Positions 1 to 11,219 of a stretch of DNA of 64,000 nt are shown piece by piece. Each line of letters starts with the position of its first letter. Position 1 is the stretch's first letter. A program made the position numbers and the translations under genes. The notes below the pieces were generated by a model. That model ran no database searches and was not told where the DNA came from. It worked only from the letters and a program-made list of their open reading frames with translations. Origin of the DNA: Artemisia argyi (Eukaryota > Streptophyta > Magnoliopsida > Asterales > Asteraceae); assembly GCA_030686995.1 (NCBI GenBank), contig CM060704.1, positions 120,444,042 to 120,508,041 on the forward strand, read 5' to 3'.

Positions 1-490
1 GATCAAGAAGTTTACTTTTATCTTTGTTGGTTTATTTTGTGTTCCTTTATTGTCACTAATTGTAAATATATATAAATCTATGAGGTCCAGTGAGATGGGA
101 GTCCGCTAGCCTTTTAGCCCCTAAAACTGGCCCCTCCTCAATTGTATGTTACACTTGCTTCATTGCAACTCTTAATAAGCTAATAAGCTATTGGTAGGCT
201 TGGCTAACCACTAATGCTGGTAATCCCTTTTACTAGCTTAGCTAGATATGCATAGATAGTTATTATTTCTTTTCTTTTCTGTACTTTTCATATTATTGCA
301 TGATGATCAAATACTTTTTTTCTACGCGAAACGGTTGACACATGTTTGTTAGAGCACACGGTACCATGGCGTACCCCCTTGCTCTAAGCTTTATGGCGTT
401 GTTATAACTCAAACCATGATCCTGTGTTCCTTCATGTTATAAAACAAGCCATGGCTTGGTTGTGTGGTTTAAATTTGTTGAACTTTTAAT
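1..490. other. Intergenic, no gene seen
   Basis: AT-rich sequence with no long reading frame, no RNA gene and no repeat that I can name. It may be the flank of an older element, but nothing supports a specific call. Confidence 0.5.
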
Positions 491-493
491 TAA

Positions 494-707
494 GGGTGCG
501 TTTGGTATGCTGGGAGGAATGACAATGAGTATGAGTTTGATAGTACTCAACTATGAAAGTTTCATTCCCCACTCTCTAGCCATATATGGAGTATAGAAAA
601 TAATGGACTTTCATAGTCATAGTGGTGGGCCCGGGCACCCTAAACAAACACCAACTATCACTTTCATAGTGATAGTTGATTCCCAGGAATGGGTACCAAA
701 CGCACCC
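494..707. mobile_element. Tourist-like (PIF/Harbinger) MITE
   Basis: A 214-bp non-coding element with perfect 14-bp terminal inverted repeats, GGGTGCGTTTGGTA at the left and its complement at the right. It is flanked by the direct repeat TAA (491-493 and 708-710). The 3-bp TWA target duplication and the G-rich terminus are hallmarks of Tourist MITEs moved by PIF/Harbinger transposase. The interior contains further inverted segments (ATGAAAG / CTTTCAT) that would allow folding. Confidence 0.85.
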
Positions 708-951
708 TAAAATTTATGTATTTGTGAATCCGTAAAAAGATGCGGCGTTACAAACGTCAGAGAAATTAGACTTTAACCTGTAACCTCTTAATTGCTAGGT
801 ACATTACCATGGGTTTGGTTCTACGAATTTAAAAGTGAGATATATTTTCATTATACTTTTAACTTCCTTAACTGGGATGAGGAAAACCTATGGTTTCACT
901 CTTTTCTAAGAGCTTTGGGTTTGGTAACGCAGAGGCTGCACCAAACACAGG

Positions 952-1149
952 TGGCATGGCATCAAGCCGGTGCCATCACACCGGTCCCCCTGCGCCGAGG
1001 CATGAGTGAGTCCCGTTGCTTGAGCCAAACAAGTTTTCTTTTTCTTTTCGTGGCATGGCGTCAAGCCGGTGCCATCACACCGGTCCCCCTGCGCCGAGGC
1101 ATGAGTGAGTCCCATGGCTTGAGCCAAACAAGTTTTCTTTTTCTTTTCG
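952..1149. repeat. 99-bp tandem duplication
   Basis: Two adjacent, nearly identical 99-bp units (952-1050 and 1051-1149), each from TGGCATGGC to TTTCTTTTCG. The GC-rich core explains apparent small ORFs on both strands. Confidence 0.95.
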
Positions 1150-1292
1150 ATAATGTGTGTGTTGATTGTGAGTGTTTTTTGCTTTGGGTTTTGACAGTCG
1201 ACTGTGTGAGGTCATTGACATTTTTTTTAAAACATTTTACATATCTAGAATTTAGAAAATTTGTTTTTAAAATTTTAAAAATTTATTAAAGT

Positions 1293-1295
<3 letters not shown>

Positions 1296-1338
<43 letters not shown>
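1296..1338. repeat. Poly-T tract
   Basis: An uninterrupted run of about 43 T inside the MITE at 910-1404. Confidence 0.95.
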
Positions 1339-1341
<3 letters not shown>

Positions 1342-1407
1342 TGGTGTTTTGGCTTGAGTATTAGTAAGGGGGTATTTTGGCCTAACCAACCACATCTGAT
1401 GCTCTAA

Positions 1408-1549
1408 GAGCATTCGCATGCTCACGCACAAGGTGCGTTAAGGTGGAGTTTAACCCGAGTTAACGGGCGTTAGCCGTTGGGACCAATAGCGTTAAAGAGG
1501 CGTTAACATGCTAAGTTAAGCCCTTAACTTGACGTTAAGGGTGAGTTGT

Positions 1550-1594
<45 letters not shown>

Positions 1595-1615
1595 TTTGAC
1601 ACTTTTTGACCTTTA
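1408..1615. mobile_element. Truncated PIF-like MITE, left end
   Basis: Starts GAGCATTCGCATG directly after the TAA of the previous MITE and is rich in GTTAA motifs, like the first 130 bp of the MITE at 22,269. It contains an (AAT)n microsatellite at 1551-1591. No right end is visible because the foldback element at 1616 interrupts it. Confidence 0.45.
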
Positions 1616-2023
1616 GAGCACTCTCATCAATCACCCGGGTTAACTTTTAACATATTGTCACGTCAGCGCCACATCAGCTTTAGCACTTTCATCTTAACTC
1701 ACAAAAAAACACCTCAATTCATAACTCAGCTTTAACTCAATTATTTTCAAATTCAACCCTCTAAACTAAAACTAATATTTCATTTAATAACTAAAACAAC
1801 ATTTATAAAACATAACTTATATTAATACTTAAACTTTAAACGTACATTACATATAAAACACGAATTAAAATACATAAAACATGGAATTGAAATACATTAA
1901 ACAACCTACGATTAAAATAAACTACGAATCAAGAAAATGATTCAGTCTGTGACATAGCCCTCATCAGTCGAATAGGAGGCACTTGAATCGTCCTCACTCG
2001 ATGACACGGTTTAATCCCATTTT

Positions 2024-2167
2024 TCATCGCCATTCTGCTCGACGGTTTCGACGATCCTGTTTAGCTTTTGCTCGCGCCTCACGAGCTCTTGCCTCACGTT
2101 CTTCCTCTGCTTGAAGCTCTAAGACGACTTGCATATCTTGCTCGTACAGTTCTTCATCAGTCAACCC
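2024..2167 (-). pseudogene. C-terminal fragment of SANT-type transposon protein, left arm
   Basis: Reverse-strand open frame that begins without a start codon at a GLTDEELYEQDMQ motif and continues into a strongly charged Glu/Arg/Ala-rich helix (EEEREARAREARAKAKQDRR), ending at TGA. Charged C-terminal helices like this are typical of the plant Myb/SANT partner proteins of PIF/Harbinger transposons (family knowledge). The same segment lies inverted at 3212-3331. No intact protein can be made from it. Confidence 0.55.
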
Positions 2168-2344
2168 AATTTTTTTTTTTTTTTTTTAATTTGAATTTTA
2201 AAAGTTTAACCGCCCATTTTTTGAATTTCAAATTTACATATATCCCGCTCTGTTTTTGAAATTTGAATTTCTAAACACCCCTATATAAAGCATCACATAA
2301 CATACTTTTTTTTGCACACACTTCACTTTCTAAACCATTTTACT

Positions 2345-2509
2345 ATGGCTAATCGTTGGTCTGTTGAAGAAGAAAACTTGCTAGCCGACATGTGGCTAAT
2401 CGTTCACGAATTCCATAGCAAATCCGTTTTTTGGAATGAGGTTACAGAAAGGTTCAACAACCAATCTGACGGTCCTTTTCGCAACAAATGCCAGATAACG
2501 GGTAAGTGA
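2345..2509 (+). pseudogene. SANT/Myb-like N-terminal fragment, left arm
   Basis: The ATG at 2345 lies about 55 bp after a TATA-like box. The 54-residue frame starts MANRWSVEEENLLADMW, the first helix of a Myb/SANT-like (trihelix-type) DNA-binding domain of the kind found in plant Harbinger-associated proteins. The right-arm copy reads Trp where this copy has TGA at 2507-2509, so the left-arm copy is broken at that point. Homology continues past the stop to about 2590. Function in a living element would be DNA binding as transposase partner; here it is a fragment. Confidence 0.6.
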
Positions 2510-2590
2510 GCAAGAATGAACTATGAATGTCAAAAAATTCAATGATATTTACTTGAGCGTGCAACTTAATGACGATTTCAATGATCGTCT

Positions 2591-2923
2591 TCACACTGCA
2601 AATAAAAACATACGAAATATATGAAAATAAAAACATACGAAAATAAAAACATGTGAAAATAAAAACGAATTTAGTTTAAGACGATCATTGAACTCGTCAT
2701 TAAGCTGCACGCTCAAGTAAATATCATTGAATTTTTGACATTCACAGTTCATTCTTACCCACTTACCCGTTATCTGGATTTTGTTACGAAAAGGACCGTC
2801 AGATTGGTTGTTAAACCTTTCTGTAACATCATTCCAAAAAACGGATTTGCTATGGAATTCGTGAACGATTAGCCACATGTCGGCTAGCAAGTTTTCTTCT
2901 TCAACAGACCAACGATTAGCCAT
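2591..2923 (-). pseudogene. SANT/Myb-like N-terminal fragment, right arm
   Basis: Inverted copy of the fragment at 2345. The ATG is at 2921-2923 and the frame stays open for 110 residues: SANT helix region (residues 1-55), then KWVRMNCECQKFNDIYLSV, which resembles the third helix and linker of this family, before the frame runs into the AT-rich loop and stops. It lacks the C-terminal part, so it is unlikely to work alone. It shares the left-arm promoter-like sequence and would be transcribed toward the loop and the opposite arm. Confidence 0.6.
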
Positions 2924-3211
2924 AGTAAAATGGTTTAGAAAGTGAAGTGTGTGCAAAAAAAAGTATGTTATGTGATGCTTTATATAGGGGTGTTTAGAAA
3001 TTCAAATTTCAAAAACAGAGCGGGATATGTGTAAATTTGAAATTCAAAAAAATAGGCGGTTAAACTTTTAAAATTCAAATTAAAAAAAAAAAAAAAAGTG
3101 TGCTTAAACCTTTAAAAAAACGTGTGGTAAAAACTTTAAAATTCAAATTTTAAAAAAGAGCGGTATATATTAAAAATTCAAATTTCAGACGTTTAAAATT
3201 CAAATACGTTT

Positions 3212-3331
3212 GGGTTGACTGATGAAGAACTGTACGAGCAAGATATGCAAGTCTTCTTAGAGTTTCAAGCAGAGGAAGAATGTGAGGCAAGAGCTCGTGA
3301 GGCGCGAGCAAAGGCTAAACAGGATCATTGA
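3212..3331 (+). pseudogene. C-terminal fragment of SANT-type transposon protein, right arm
   Basis: Forward-strand counterpart of the fragment at 2024-2167. It starts at the same GLTDEELYEQDMQ motif and ends earlier, at a TGA at 3329-3331 where the left-arm copy continues. It shows that the whole coding cassette, not only the termini, was duplicated in inverse orientation. Confidence 0.55.
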
Positions 3332-3904
3332 AACCGTCGAGCAGAATGGCGATGAAAAATGGGATTAAACCGTGTGCCATCGAGTGAGGACGATTTGTGT
3401 GCCTCCTATTCGACTGACGAGGGCTATGTCACAGACTGAATCATTTTCTTGATTCGTAGTTTATTTTAATAGTAGGTTGTTTAATATATTTCAATTCCAT
3501 GTTTTATGTATTTTAATTCGTGTTTTATATTTAATGTATGTTTAAAGTTTAAGTATTAATATATGTTGTGTTTTATAAATATTTTTTTAGTTATTAAATG
3601 AAATATTAGTTTTAGAGTTGAATTTGAAAATAGTTGAGTTAAAGTTGAGTTATGAATGTGGGTGTTTTTTTACGAGTTAAGGTGAAAGTGTTAAAGCTGA
3701 TGTGAAGCTGACGTTGCACTGTGTTAAAAGTTAACATGGGTGATAGATGAGAGTGCTCTAAGCCTAGACGTTTCCTGCGAAGTTTCATTTCACGGAATAG
3801 TCTATTATTACTATAAATAACATTTATCAGGCTGTTACTGTAGCAATTGCTACAGTAGCAAAGCTACAGTAAAAGCACTCACAATGAACAGTAGAATGTA
3901 CAGT

Positions 3905-4205
3905 AACTAACGGTCGTTAAGTATTTAACGACCGTTAAGTACTAACGACCGTTAATTTTTTTTTATTTTTATTTTTTATTTTTTTTATTTATTTATTTTT
4001 TTAACAATTGGTCATTCGTCTTAGAGGTTCGTTGCAAATTTAGTCCTTATAACTAACGGTCTTAACGACCGGTAAGTACTAACGACCGTTAATTTTTTAT
4101 TTATTTATTTATTTTTTTTTAATTGGTCATTCGTCTTAGAGGTCTGCAATTGGTCCTCCATCTTAGAGGTTCGTTGCAAATTTTGTCCTTATAACTAACA
4201 GTCGT
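3905..4205. repeat. Tandem repeat of about 145 bp with internal palindromes
   Basis: Two full units begin AACTAACGGTC at 3905 and 4051; a partial third begins at 4193. Each contains inverted ACGGTCGTTA / TAACGACCGT motifs, a T-rich tract and the segment TTAGAGGTTCGTTGCAAATT. The repeat follows a stretch with CTACAGTA motifs. It may be the internal part of an unrecognised MITE. Confidence 0.7.
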
Positions 4206-5209
4206 TAACTGCAATAACTACTTCTTTGGCAAAACATCCCTCGGCAACACGCGGGTGATCCACCTCCTAAATACACAAAAAGTAATAAACTTAAAGTAAA
4301 CTAATAATTTTCTTTTGTTTATGACCTCCCTAATCTAAGTTATAGCCGAATTTGGGGACCTTGGTTCTTATTATCTAGGTCGTAGTATAGGCATAGGCAA
4401 TGACTTGTGTAGATGGTAAAGTTAACCAGAAGTTCTATAAAAATAACCATTGTAAGCGACTAAGCGTGGCAAGTCTGACATATATATATTTTGTATTTTT
4501 AGACGCTTTGGTTGACACATATATATTTTGTCTTTTTAGACACTTTGGTTTGATAACCTCGTTGAATCTTGAACATGCATATAGTCCTTAACAACATTTC
4601 CACTGTCCATCACTGTTCAGGGAAAATGCATACAGATAACAAAGAGCAACGACCATCAAATCATCATGCATGTTGGTAAGTTGGACAATGACATCGAGAC
4701 ACAAGAGTCATTTGTTTGTTGTCCATCTAAACTAAACACGTTACCATCAACATTTAGTGGTCAAATGAAATAATCTGAGAATATACATTGTACCTACATT
4801 GAGTTGAGATTTTTAAAGACAAATAAAAAAATATGAGCTTATGTATGTCGCCGTATGTCTATATATGAAACATTATCGTTTATAGGGATGAGATTGTTAG
4901 GGTGATTATTCCTCTTCAAAGTGAAGAGTCTAATATAGCAATAAGGATTATATCCTAACTCTCAGCAAAATCAGACCATCTAATGAAATGGGATCGAGTC
5001 AACTTCATGAACCGGCCTGCCTATGAATTAATGAACCAAATTACTTTCAGCTCCTCAGGGTCAGGACTATCTATTACAGTAGTAAATTCTCTTTAACACG
5101 TACATGCATACATTTATGCATTTCTACATGTTTCCCGATTATGGTCTATATTAGTTGTAGTCTAGGTATAAAGAGAAGAAAGAACAACAATAATATCAAA
5201 TGGATATTA

Positions 5210-5240
<31 letters not shown>

Positions 5241-7371
5241 AAAGGCAATAGTGATTTTCAAACAATTTCTATGAATTTTCCGTAATATTAAATGGATTAG
5301 CGTTGAAACAGTTAATTGCTAATGACTGAGATTTTAAGGGAAGCAATACTTTTTGTGTTTCTTTTAAGCTCGTCAAATGCTAATTGATTAACAATAATCA
5401 AGATATTGGCACCGTCTGTACTTTCGACCACTAGTTGAGGTCAAAGACCGAGAAAAATGTTCAAATAACCTATAATTAGTATATGGTTAGCATTCCATCG
5501 ACAGCAAGCAGGTTTACTTAAGATTATTGCTTTGACGAAAAACTTGTGTATAACCTATAAAGACTCTTGGCGTTGATTAAGCTGCAAAAAACATGGAAAG
5601 AAATCAATCGAATTTATGAAAACTTTGACTTAAATGGACATAAACACAGATGTTTCTCGGTTCTAGGTCTAATGGAGAAGTTAATATGTTGATTGAAATT
5701 GTGATTATAAGAATCACATACATTGTTCAGATTGTTAAGTAGTCAATTCTGATACTCTTTAAGCTAATCTGTCTTGATCTTTTAATTAAAATAGCTAGGT
5801 TAGACTTGACACGGTTGCTTTGGGTTACCACAATTCATTAAAACCGTCTTACAATCAATTTGTCACATAACATGACAACAATGGATAGAAAGAAATCAAA
5901 CATTCTCTAGAAACTTAAATTAATACACATAGTTAATTTACAAATCGAAACTAATTAACAAAAAATAGTTATCATCTTGGAGAAGTGCATCTTCATCAAG
6001 AGTTGGAATACATATGGTCACACTCATATGGATGGTTGGAGGTAAAAATGTTAAATCAAAACTGTTAAGAGTGTAATCTTAGATTACTGTCATTTGTGTG
6101 TGTTTTTAAACCAACGAACTAGCATACACATACACTACCAAAGTAATGTAAAAAGTAAAGGTCTTGATGGTTTAATCAGATTTTATTAAACCGATCATAA
6201 CAATTACATACACGGTTGATTATTTTTTCATAAAAATGATTTGCTGCACGTCGGTGTTTCGTTTTATTGAAAAATCATGTTCCTAAACTTTAAACACGTT
6301 GAACCATGCAAGATGATTTTTATTGGTTTGACAAGTTATGCAAAGATCAACAGTTTAACTTATTTGAGATTTCAAGTTCAATTCTTGCTAGGTGCAAACA
6401 GTTCTTAAGTAGCCACGCCAACCTCCTAAGAAGGAGTGTTTTACCCGGTTTGAGTTTGGGTCGGCCAAAAGGTCGAACCCAAAAGAACAAACAGTTTAAC
6501 CTATTTAATTTGGTACATAACAGTTAGTCGAGTTCCATGTCGTAAACAAGGCGAACAGGACTGCAAACACCCATATGTAAAATTGTTGAAAAGAGATTTC
6601 CATCTATTAAAAAACAGAAAAGTTGTTTATGTGTTATACACTTATACATGTACGCTTGGGTTGATAAATAAAGATACATGGGTAGTAGGTCAAGTTAATA
6701 TTAATGAAAACCAATGTTTCAACTCTAAAATAATTTTAATATGGTTGATAATTAAATTTTGTCAGAATTCATAAGAGTGATTAATTGGATCTCGATGGCT
6801 TCAAAATAAAATAATCTAGAATGAAAGACTTATCAAATATATGGTTGCAGATGCAGATAGCCTAATTAAAGCAAGGGTTATCTAATATGTGAAGAATGCT
6901 CATGGCTATTATTTTGTTTCATAGTTCAGTTATTAGCCTAAGAAGAAACTTAACATGGATCAATGGTTTATGAGTTTCAACTTAAGTTAATTAATTAATT
7001 TAAATAAGCTCTAAGCTCATAAGCTACTAGTAAGCTTTTGAGATATCAATTTAGCTTACAAAACTATCAAATAATTAAGCTAACCCCCGGCTTATAAAAG
7101 TTCTTATAAACTAGTAGAATGAGTGATTAAGCAGATCATAACGTTCTCCGACTTCCTTGTCATTCTCGTTCCTAGCATCTTGCGAAAGTCTTTTAATAAA
7201 TACACAGTCAGAAAAATATACTGTCGAAATGCTATATATGCTAGCTACTTACTAATTCTATTTGGAAATACAAACAAGTGTTCAAACTTGTTTTATATTT
7301 AAGACAATTTCATTTCTATCAATTTGATCTTCAAAATATTCAGTTTACTTTCAAACTATCAAGCGTGTTGT
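4206..7371. other. Intergenic AT-rich sequence, no gene
   Basis: About 3.2 kb without a supportable gene. Open frames are short and of low complexity. A (CA)n microsatellite lies at about 5211-5228, followed by a short poly-A. I recognise no transposon termini here. Confidence 0.5.
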
Positions 7372-7417
7372 CACTAGTACAATCGAGGCTTTCCCCGGCG
7401 ACTTTTTTAAGCCCTTT

Positions 7418-7777
7418 CCGTCGACATGTCGACGGAATAATACGATACCGTCGACATGTCGACGGGAACACATTGACGGCTGTGCTTCGACGGGAACACT
7501 GTTCCCGTCGACAATCACCGTCGACACTGTGGGTCCCACGTAGTTTTCCAGTCAAAGAAATTTGGTGTCCGTCAAACTCTTCCCGTCGACATGTCGACGG
7601 TACCATATAACTAATTAACGTTTTAATTAGTTTATTATAATTATGGTTTATATGATACCGTTGACATGTCGACGGTATCATTAGAACAAAAGTATTGTTT
7701 TTAATATAATGCCGTCGACATGTCAACGACATATAACCAATAATTATGTTTCAATGATGCCGTCGACATGTCGACGG
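7418..7777. repeat. Left subterminal palindromic motif array
   Basis: Six copies, some with one or two changes, of the perfect 18-bp palindrome CCGTCGACATGTCGACGG lie in the first 410 bp of the CACTA element. In En/Spm, short subterminal repeats are the TNPA binding sites (known for the family); by analogy these would bind the element's Transposase_24 protein. Confidence 0.9.
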
Positions 7778-8173
7778 TATCATTATTAACACCCTGCTAA
7801 CAGCAGGCTGCAAATATTGCAATTTTTCATATTTTTTTCGGATTTTTCGGAAAAAATCTACCAAAACCTGTAACATTACAAGCACCTATAACCACTCAAT
7901 ATCAACATGTCATAAACGTATAACTCGCCATCGGCTATAACACTTGCAAAATATCGCTAAACACCCTCAAAATGAATAAAAACATATAAAGTCTACAAAA
8001 CGGGGTGTGGTAATGTCTAAACCTAGCTGCCATATCCACAAATGTTTTAATATCCGCGACGTTCAAGTCGCCAAAAGGTTAAACTATACAATACTAACAT
8101 ATGGGTCGCCAAAATATTGTTTCAAGCATAAGTACAACACAAAATACCCAAGTTTGTACCTCTACATCCAAAA

Positions 8174-8797
8174 TCACTCGTGATCATCAGTAGGACCCTC
8201 ATCATCGCCAGAACCATCCTCATCGCCTCTGCGGCTCCCGCTCCCTCCAGCTGAGCCACTACATCCAACGCCACTACCTCCAACGCCACTGCCTGAGCCA
8301 TCCACGCGCTGAGAACCCGCCTGACTAACATACTCGTTCCATCGCGGGTTGGAGGAGATAAAACCTGTGATCAAAGCAATCTCCGCCTTCAAGTCCTTAC
8401 GCTATTCAGCTTCTCGAAGGTAATTCTCCTCGACCTCAGCAATCTTCTTCTCGGCCTCAACAAGCTTTTTCTCCATCTCAGCGTATTCTGAAAATGAAAC
8501 AATCAAAATTAAAAAACATCTATTGCAATACTTAATTTGAGTCATGATCGAGTAATCTATAGTTACTATATTATCAAACTGTACATACTTGGAGGTGGAG
8601 GCGGGGTGTATGGTAATGGTGGCCTGGAGAGCCCGGGTACGACCCTACCCCGTCCGGCGATGTGGCCCCGCTGCTTGCCCTTCAAAACCTTGGCAAGTAT
8701 CTGCTCCTCCGTGTACGCCACCCCTTCCGGCGTATTCGCTCCTAGATCTCGCAGCCGGACCATCTCTTCCTATTTAATTGAGAAAAAAATTGAGAAA

Positions 8798-8867
<70 letters not shown>

Positions 8868-10100
8868 TAAAAATAAATAAATAAATAAAAGATACTTACA
8901 TATTGAACACGAGCCTCATCCTGCAACCACATACCATCATTGTCGCAGTGTGTGTCGTAAAACGACTGGATGAGGGACGGGTATTGTTTGTCCTTGCTAT
9001 TCAGAAACTGTATATACACATGCATATATATAAGATGAAACAAATTAAAAATGGCAAATCAAACACCATAGTTATTTTAATTAAACTTAAATACTTTTAT
9101 AAAATCAAAATTAATTACTTTTATATAATTATAATTAAATAATTTTATAAAAATAAAATACTTGTATAAAAATAAAATGTGTCTTACGTAGTCGTGGCGA
9201 ATAGCGGCCAATGACTTGGAACCGTGGCGACTGTACACCTTCAACTTCTTTCGGTTCTCCTTGTTCACAGCAGCACGCTTCAGGTTCTTCTCCTTCATGT
9301 AAAACTTGATATGCTCCTCCCACACAGATGGCTCGACGTTCGGAGGAGGGTTTCTTCGTATCTCATCCACTTTTTCAGGCCCACCCTCCCCGTCGAAGTA
9401 AACCCTCTTCATCGTGCCCTTGTTGTCGGAGTAGACCTTAGCAATGTACGCATTGAGGCCCGCCGAAATGGTTTTCCAATCGGGTGAGTTCATGTGGGTC
9501 TGCAAGTCGAAGAATTCCTGCAAACAAATTTAAACAAATATACACAATTAAACAAATTTAAATAAATGTACACATTCAAAGAATTAAATATAAAGATATA
9601 ATTAAAAGGAAAATAAAATAACTGACCCCGAGTCGGTTCATGAAGCCCTGTTGAGTCGCTTCGTCAAGGTTGTGCCAGGAGGGATAGTGCAACGGCAAGG
9701 ACCTAACGAGCTCGCCAACATAGTTACCGAACCATGCGCGGTTGGGCCCAACATGATGAAATGTCTTCTGATCACGCCACTCGAACTCGATCGATTGCGG
9801 GCTCGAGGCAGTCACAGCTTTCCTGAGGTCTTTGTTTTTGTTGGCTTCACGGACCTGTGCCCGGCCGCCATCCCGACCTCCACCCCTGCCGCCAGCTTGT
9901 CTCGCTCTACCTCCTCGTCGAGGTTTTTGTGACGAACCTACAATTGAAGTGAGTGAAAACGTTAAAAAATAACAAGTAACAAAATTCAAATTATCAAGTT
10001 TAATTTTCTTACCACTACGGTGACCGCTAGTAATCGAACGATAAGGTGGTGGTGGGTCATCGGCACCGTCACCACCGTGACCTCGCGCTACTGCTGCCAT
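8174..10100 (-). pseudogene. tnpA-like Transposase_24 (Ptta/En/Spm) gene, one nonsense codon
   Basis: Six exons can be traced by GT-AG borders: 10100-10013, 9937-9627, 9517-9188, 9008-8900, 8769-8589 and 8487-8174. The start ATG is at 10098-10100. Exon 1 and early exon 2 encode a Gly/Arg-rich head. Exons 2-4 encode the Transposase_24 core, including FEWRDQKTFHHVGPN, DEATQQGFMNRLG, the VWEEHIKFYMKEK region and SFYDTHCDNDGMW. Exon 5 contains GVAYTEEQILAKVLKGKQRG. Exon 6 encodes a coiled coil and a Gly/Ser/Asp-rich tail. The protein would bind the subterminal repeats and assist excision. An in-frame TAG at 8402-8404 interrupts exon 6 within the coiled coil and removes only the tail region. Intron 4 holds a (TA)n microsatellite (about 8803-8864). 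Confidence 0.8.
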
Positions 10101-10194
10101 CTGTAAAAGTATTTTGTTATTTTGAAACTTGTTTTTGTGACTTATTTTTGAAACTATTATAAAACATAAGCCGAAAACCAAACAATATATCTAC

Positions 10195-10350
10195 GGGCTT
10201 ATGGCTTATTTGGTTTTCGGCTTATGTTTCATAAGCTTATTTTTTTTTTTTACTTATTTTGAAACTATTTAAGTTAAAAAGTTTCAAAATAAGCCATAAA
10301 AATTAAGCTTGTGAAACATAAGCTGAAAACCAAACAAACCATAAGCTTAT
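10195..10350. mobile_element. Small foldback MITE-like insert
   Basis: About 150 bp with 40-bp inverted ends built from GGCTTATG, TTTGGTTTTCGGCTTATG and GAAACATAAGC motifs, just upstream of the tnpA-like start codon. A related half-copy (ACATAAGCCGAAAACCAAAC) occurs at 10163-10182. The target duplication is unclear. Confidence 0.5.
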
Positions 10351-10402
10351 TATTTTTTTTTTTACTAACCAAACGCCAACTAACATTTAACCAAACCCAC
10401 CC

Positions 10403-10545
10403 AATATCCTACGGCTAGTTCAATACCAAGTCCCCCAAGGTGCTATTTGCACCGTGGGTACACAATATCCTACGTCTAGTTCAATACCAAGTCCCCCAAG
10501 GTGCTATTTGCAACGTGGGTACACAATATCCTACGGCTAGTTCAC
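10403..10545. repeat. 61-bp tandem repeat
   Basis: Units beginning AATATCCTACG occur at 10403, 10464 and (partial) 10525, with near-identical interiors containing CCAAGTCCCCCAAGGTGC. It lies in the upstream region of the tnpA-like gene. Confidence 0.85.
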
Positions 10546-10740
10546 AATCCGCAACAATCACTAAACTAGTAACCAAACGCTACAACAAAACCTAATAAAC
10601 TAACCAAACTATACATACGGCTGCAATCACTAAACTAGTAACCAAACTATACATACGGCTGCAATCACTAAACTAGTAACCAAGCGCTACAACAAAGCAT
10701 AAATATGAAAAAAAAAAAAAATTAAAAAAGGAATACATAC

Positions 10741-10830
10741 CGTCTCGGCTACTGTCTCGGCTGTGGTCTCGGCTGTGGCTCGGCTGTGGCTCAGCTGTGG
10801 CTCGGCTGTGGTCTCGTCTTGGGCTCGGGC
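10741..10830. repeat. Short CTCGGCTGTGG tandem repeats
   Basis: About seven diverged 10-14-bp units of CTCGGCTGTGG(T), followed at 10873-10914 by an uninterrupted poly-A of about 42 nt and a lone diverged copy of the subterminal palindrome at about 10921-10940. Confidence 0.8.
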
Positions 10831-10867
10831 TATAATAAAAGAGATGCAATATATAATGGTTATATCA

Positions 10868-10916
<49 letters not shown>

Positions 10917-11219
10917 GTTGTCGTCGACATGTCGTCGGGATACCAAAAGTTAATAAAAAAAATAAAACGAGGCTCTCACCCTGCTTTACCCTCGGCTCTC
11001 ACCTGCTGCTACTGTAACAAAAATTAACAAAATTTTAATAACAATTTTATTAAAAAAATTTAATAGCAATTTTATTAACAATAATAATAACAAATTATAT
11101 TAACAAAATTTATTAACAAATTTTATTACCTACTGCTGCTGTGTCTTGGTGGAACTGTGAAGAAGAAGAGAAGTGGGGAAGAAGAAGAATTAAAAAATGG
11201 AGGGGTAGAGGAGAGAATT

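Larger units (their letters stand above)
910..1404. mobile_element. PIF-like MITE with internal tandem repeat
   Basis: A 495-bp segment beginning GAGCTTTGGG and ending GATGCTC, flanked by TAA on both sides (907-909, 1405-1407). The inverted termini match only imperfectly, so the boundaries are a proposal. The GAGC...GCTC ends and TAA duplication match the MITE at 22,269-22,613. The interior holds a 99-bp tandem duplication and a 43-nt poly-T tract, so the open frames across it are not genes. Confidence 0.5.
1616..3758. mobile_element. 2.1-kb foldback element, PIF-like termini
   Basis: The outer ends are inverted copies (GAGCACTCTCATC and its complement), and the inverted similarity continues almost to the centre: left arm about 1616-2590, 88-bp loop 2591-2678, right arm about 2679-3758. 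The flanks are TTA at the left and TAA at the right, an imperfect TWA duplication. Both arms hold the same coding fragments of a SANT/Myb-like transposon protein in opposite orientation and a TATA-like CTATATAAAG upstream of each start codon (2281-2290 in the left arm). The arms differ by scattered substitutions and by about 100 extra bases in the right arm near 3100-3200. A transcript through the element would fold into a very long hairpin. Confidence 0.85.

Noticed and set aside
792..1289. 165-codon open frame and antisense 73-codon frame
   Set aside because: Both arise from the 99-bp GC-rich duplication inside a MITE; no domain and repetitive protein.
7278..7732. Arg/Ser-rich frames on both strands
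   Set aside because: They are translations of the CCGTCGACATGTCGACGG palindromes.
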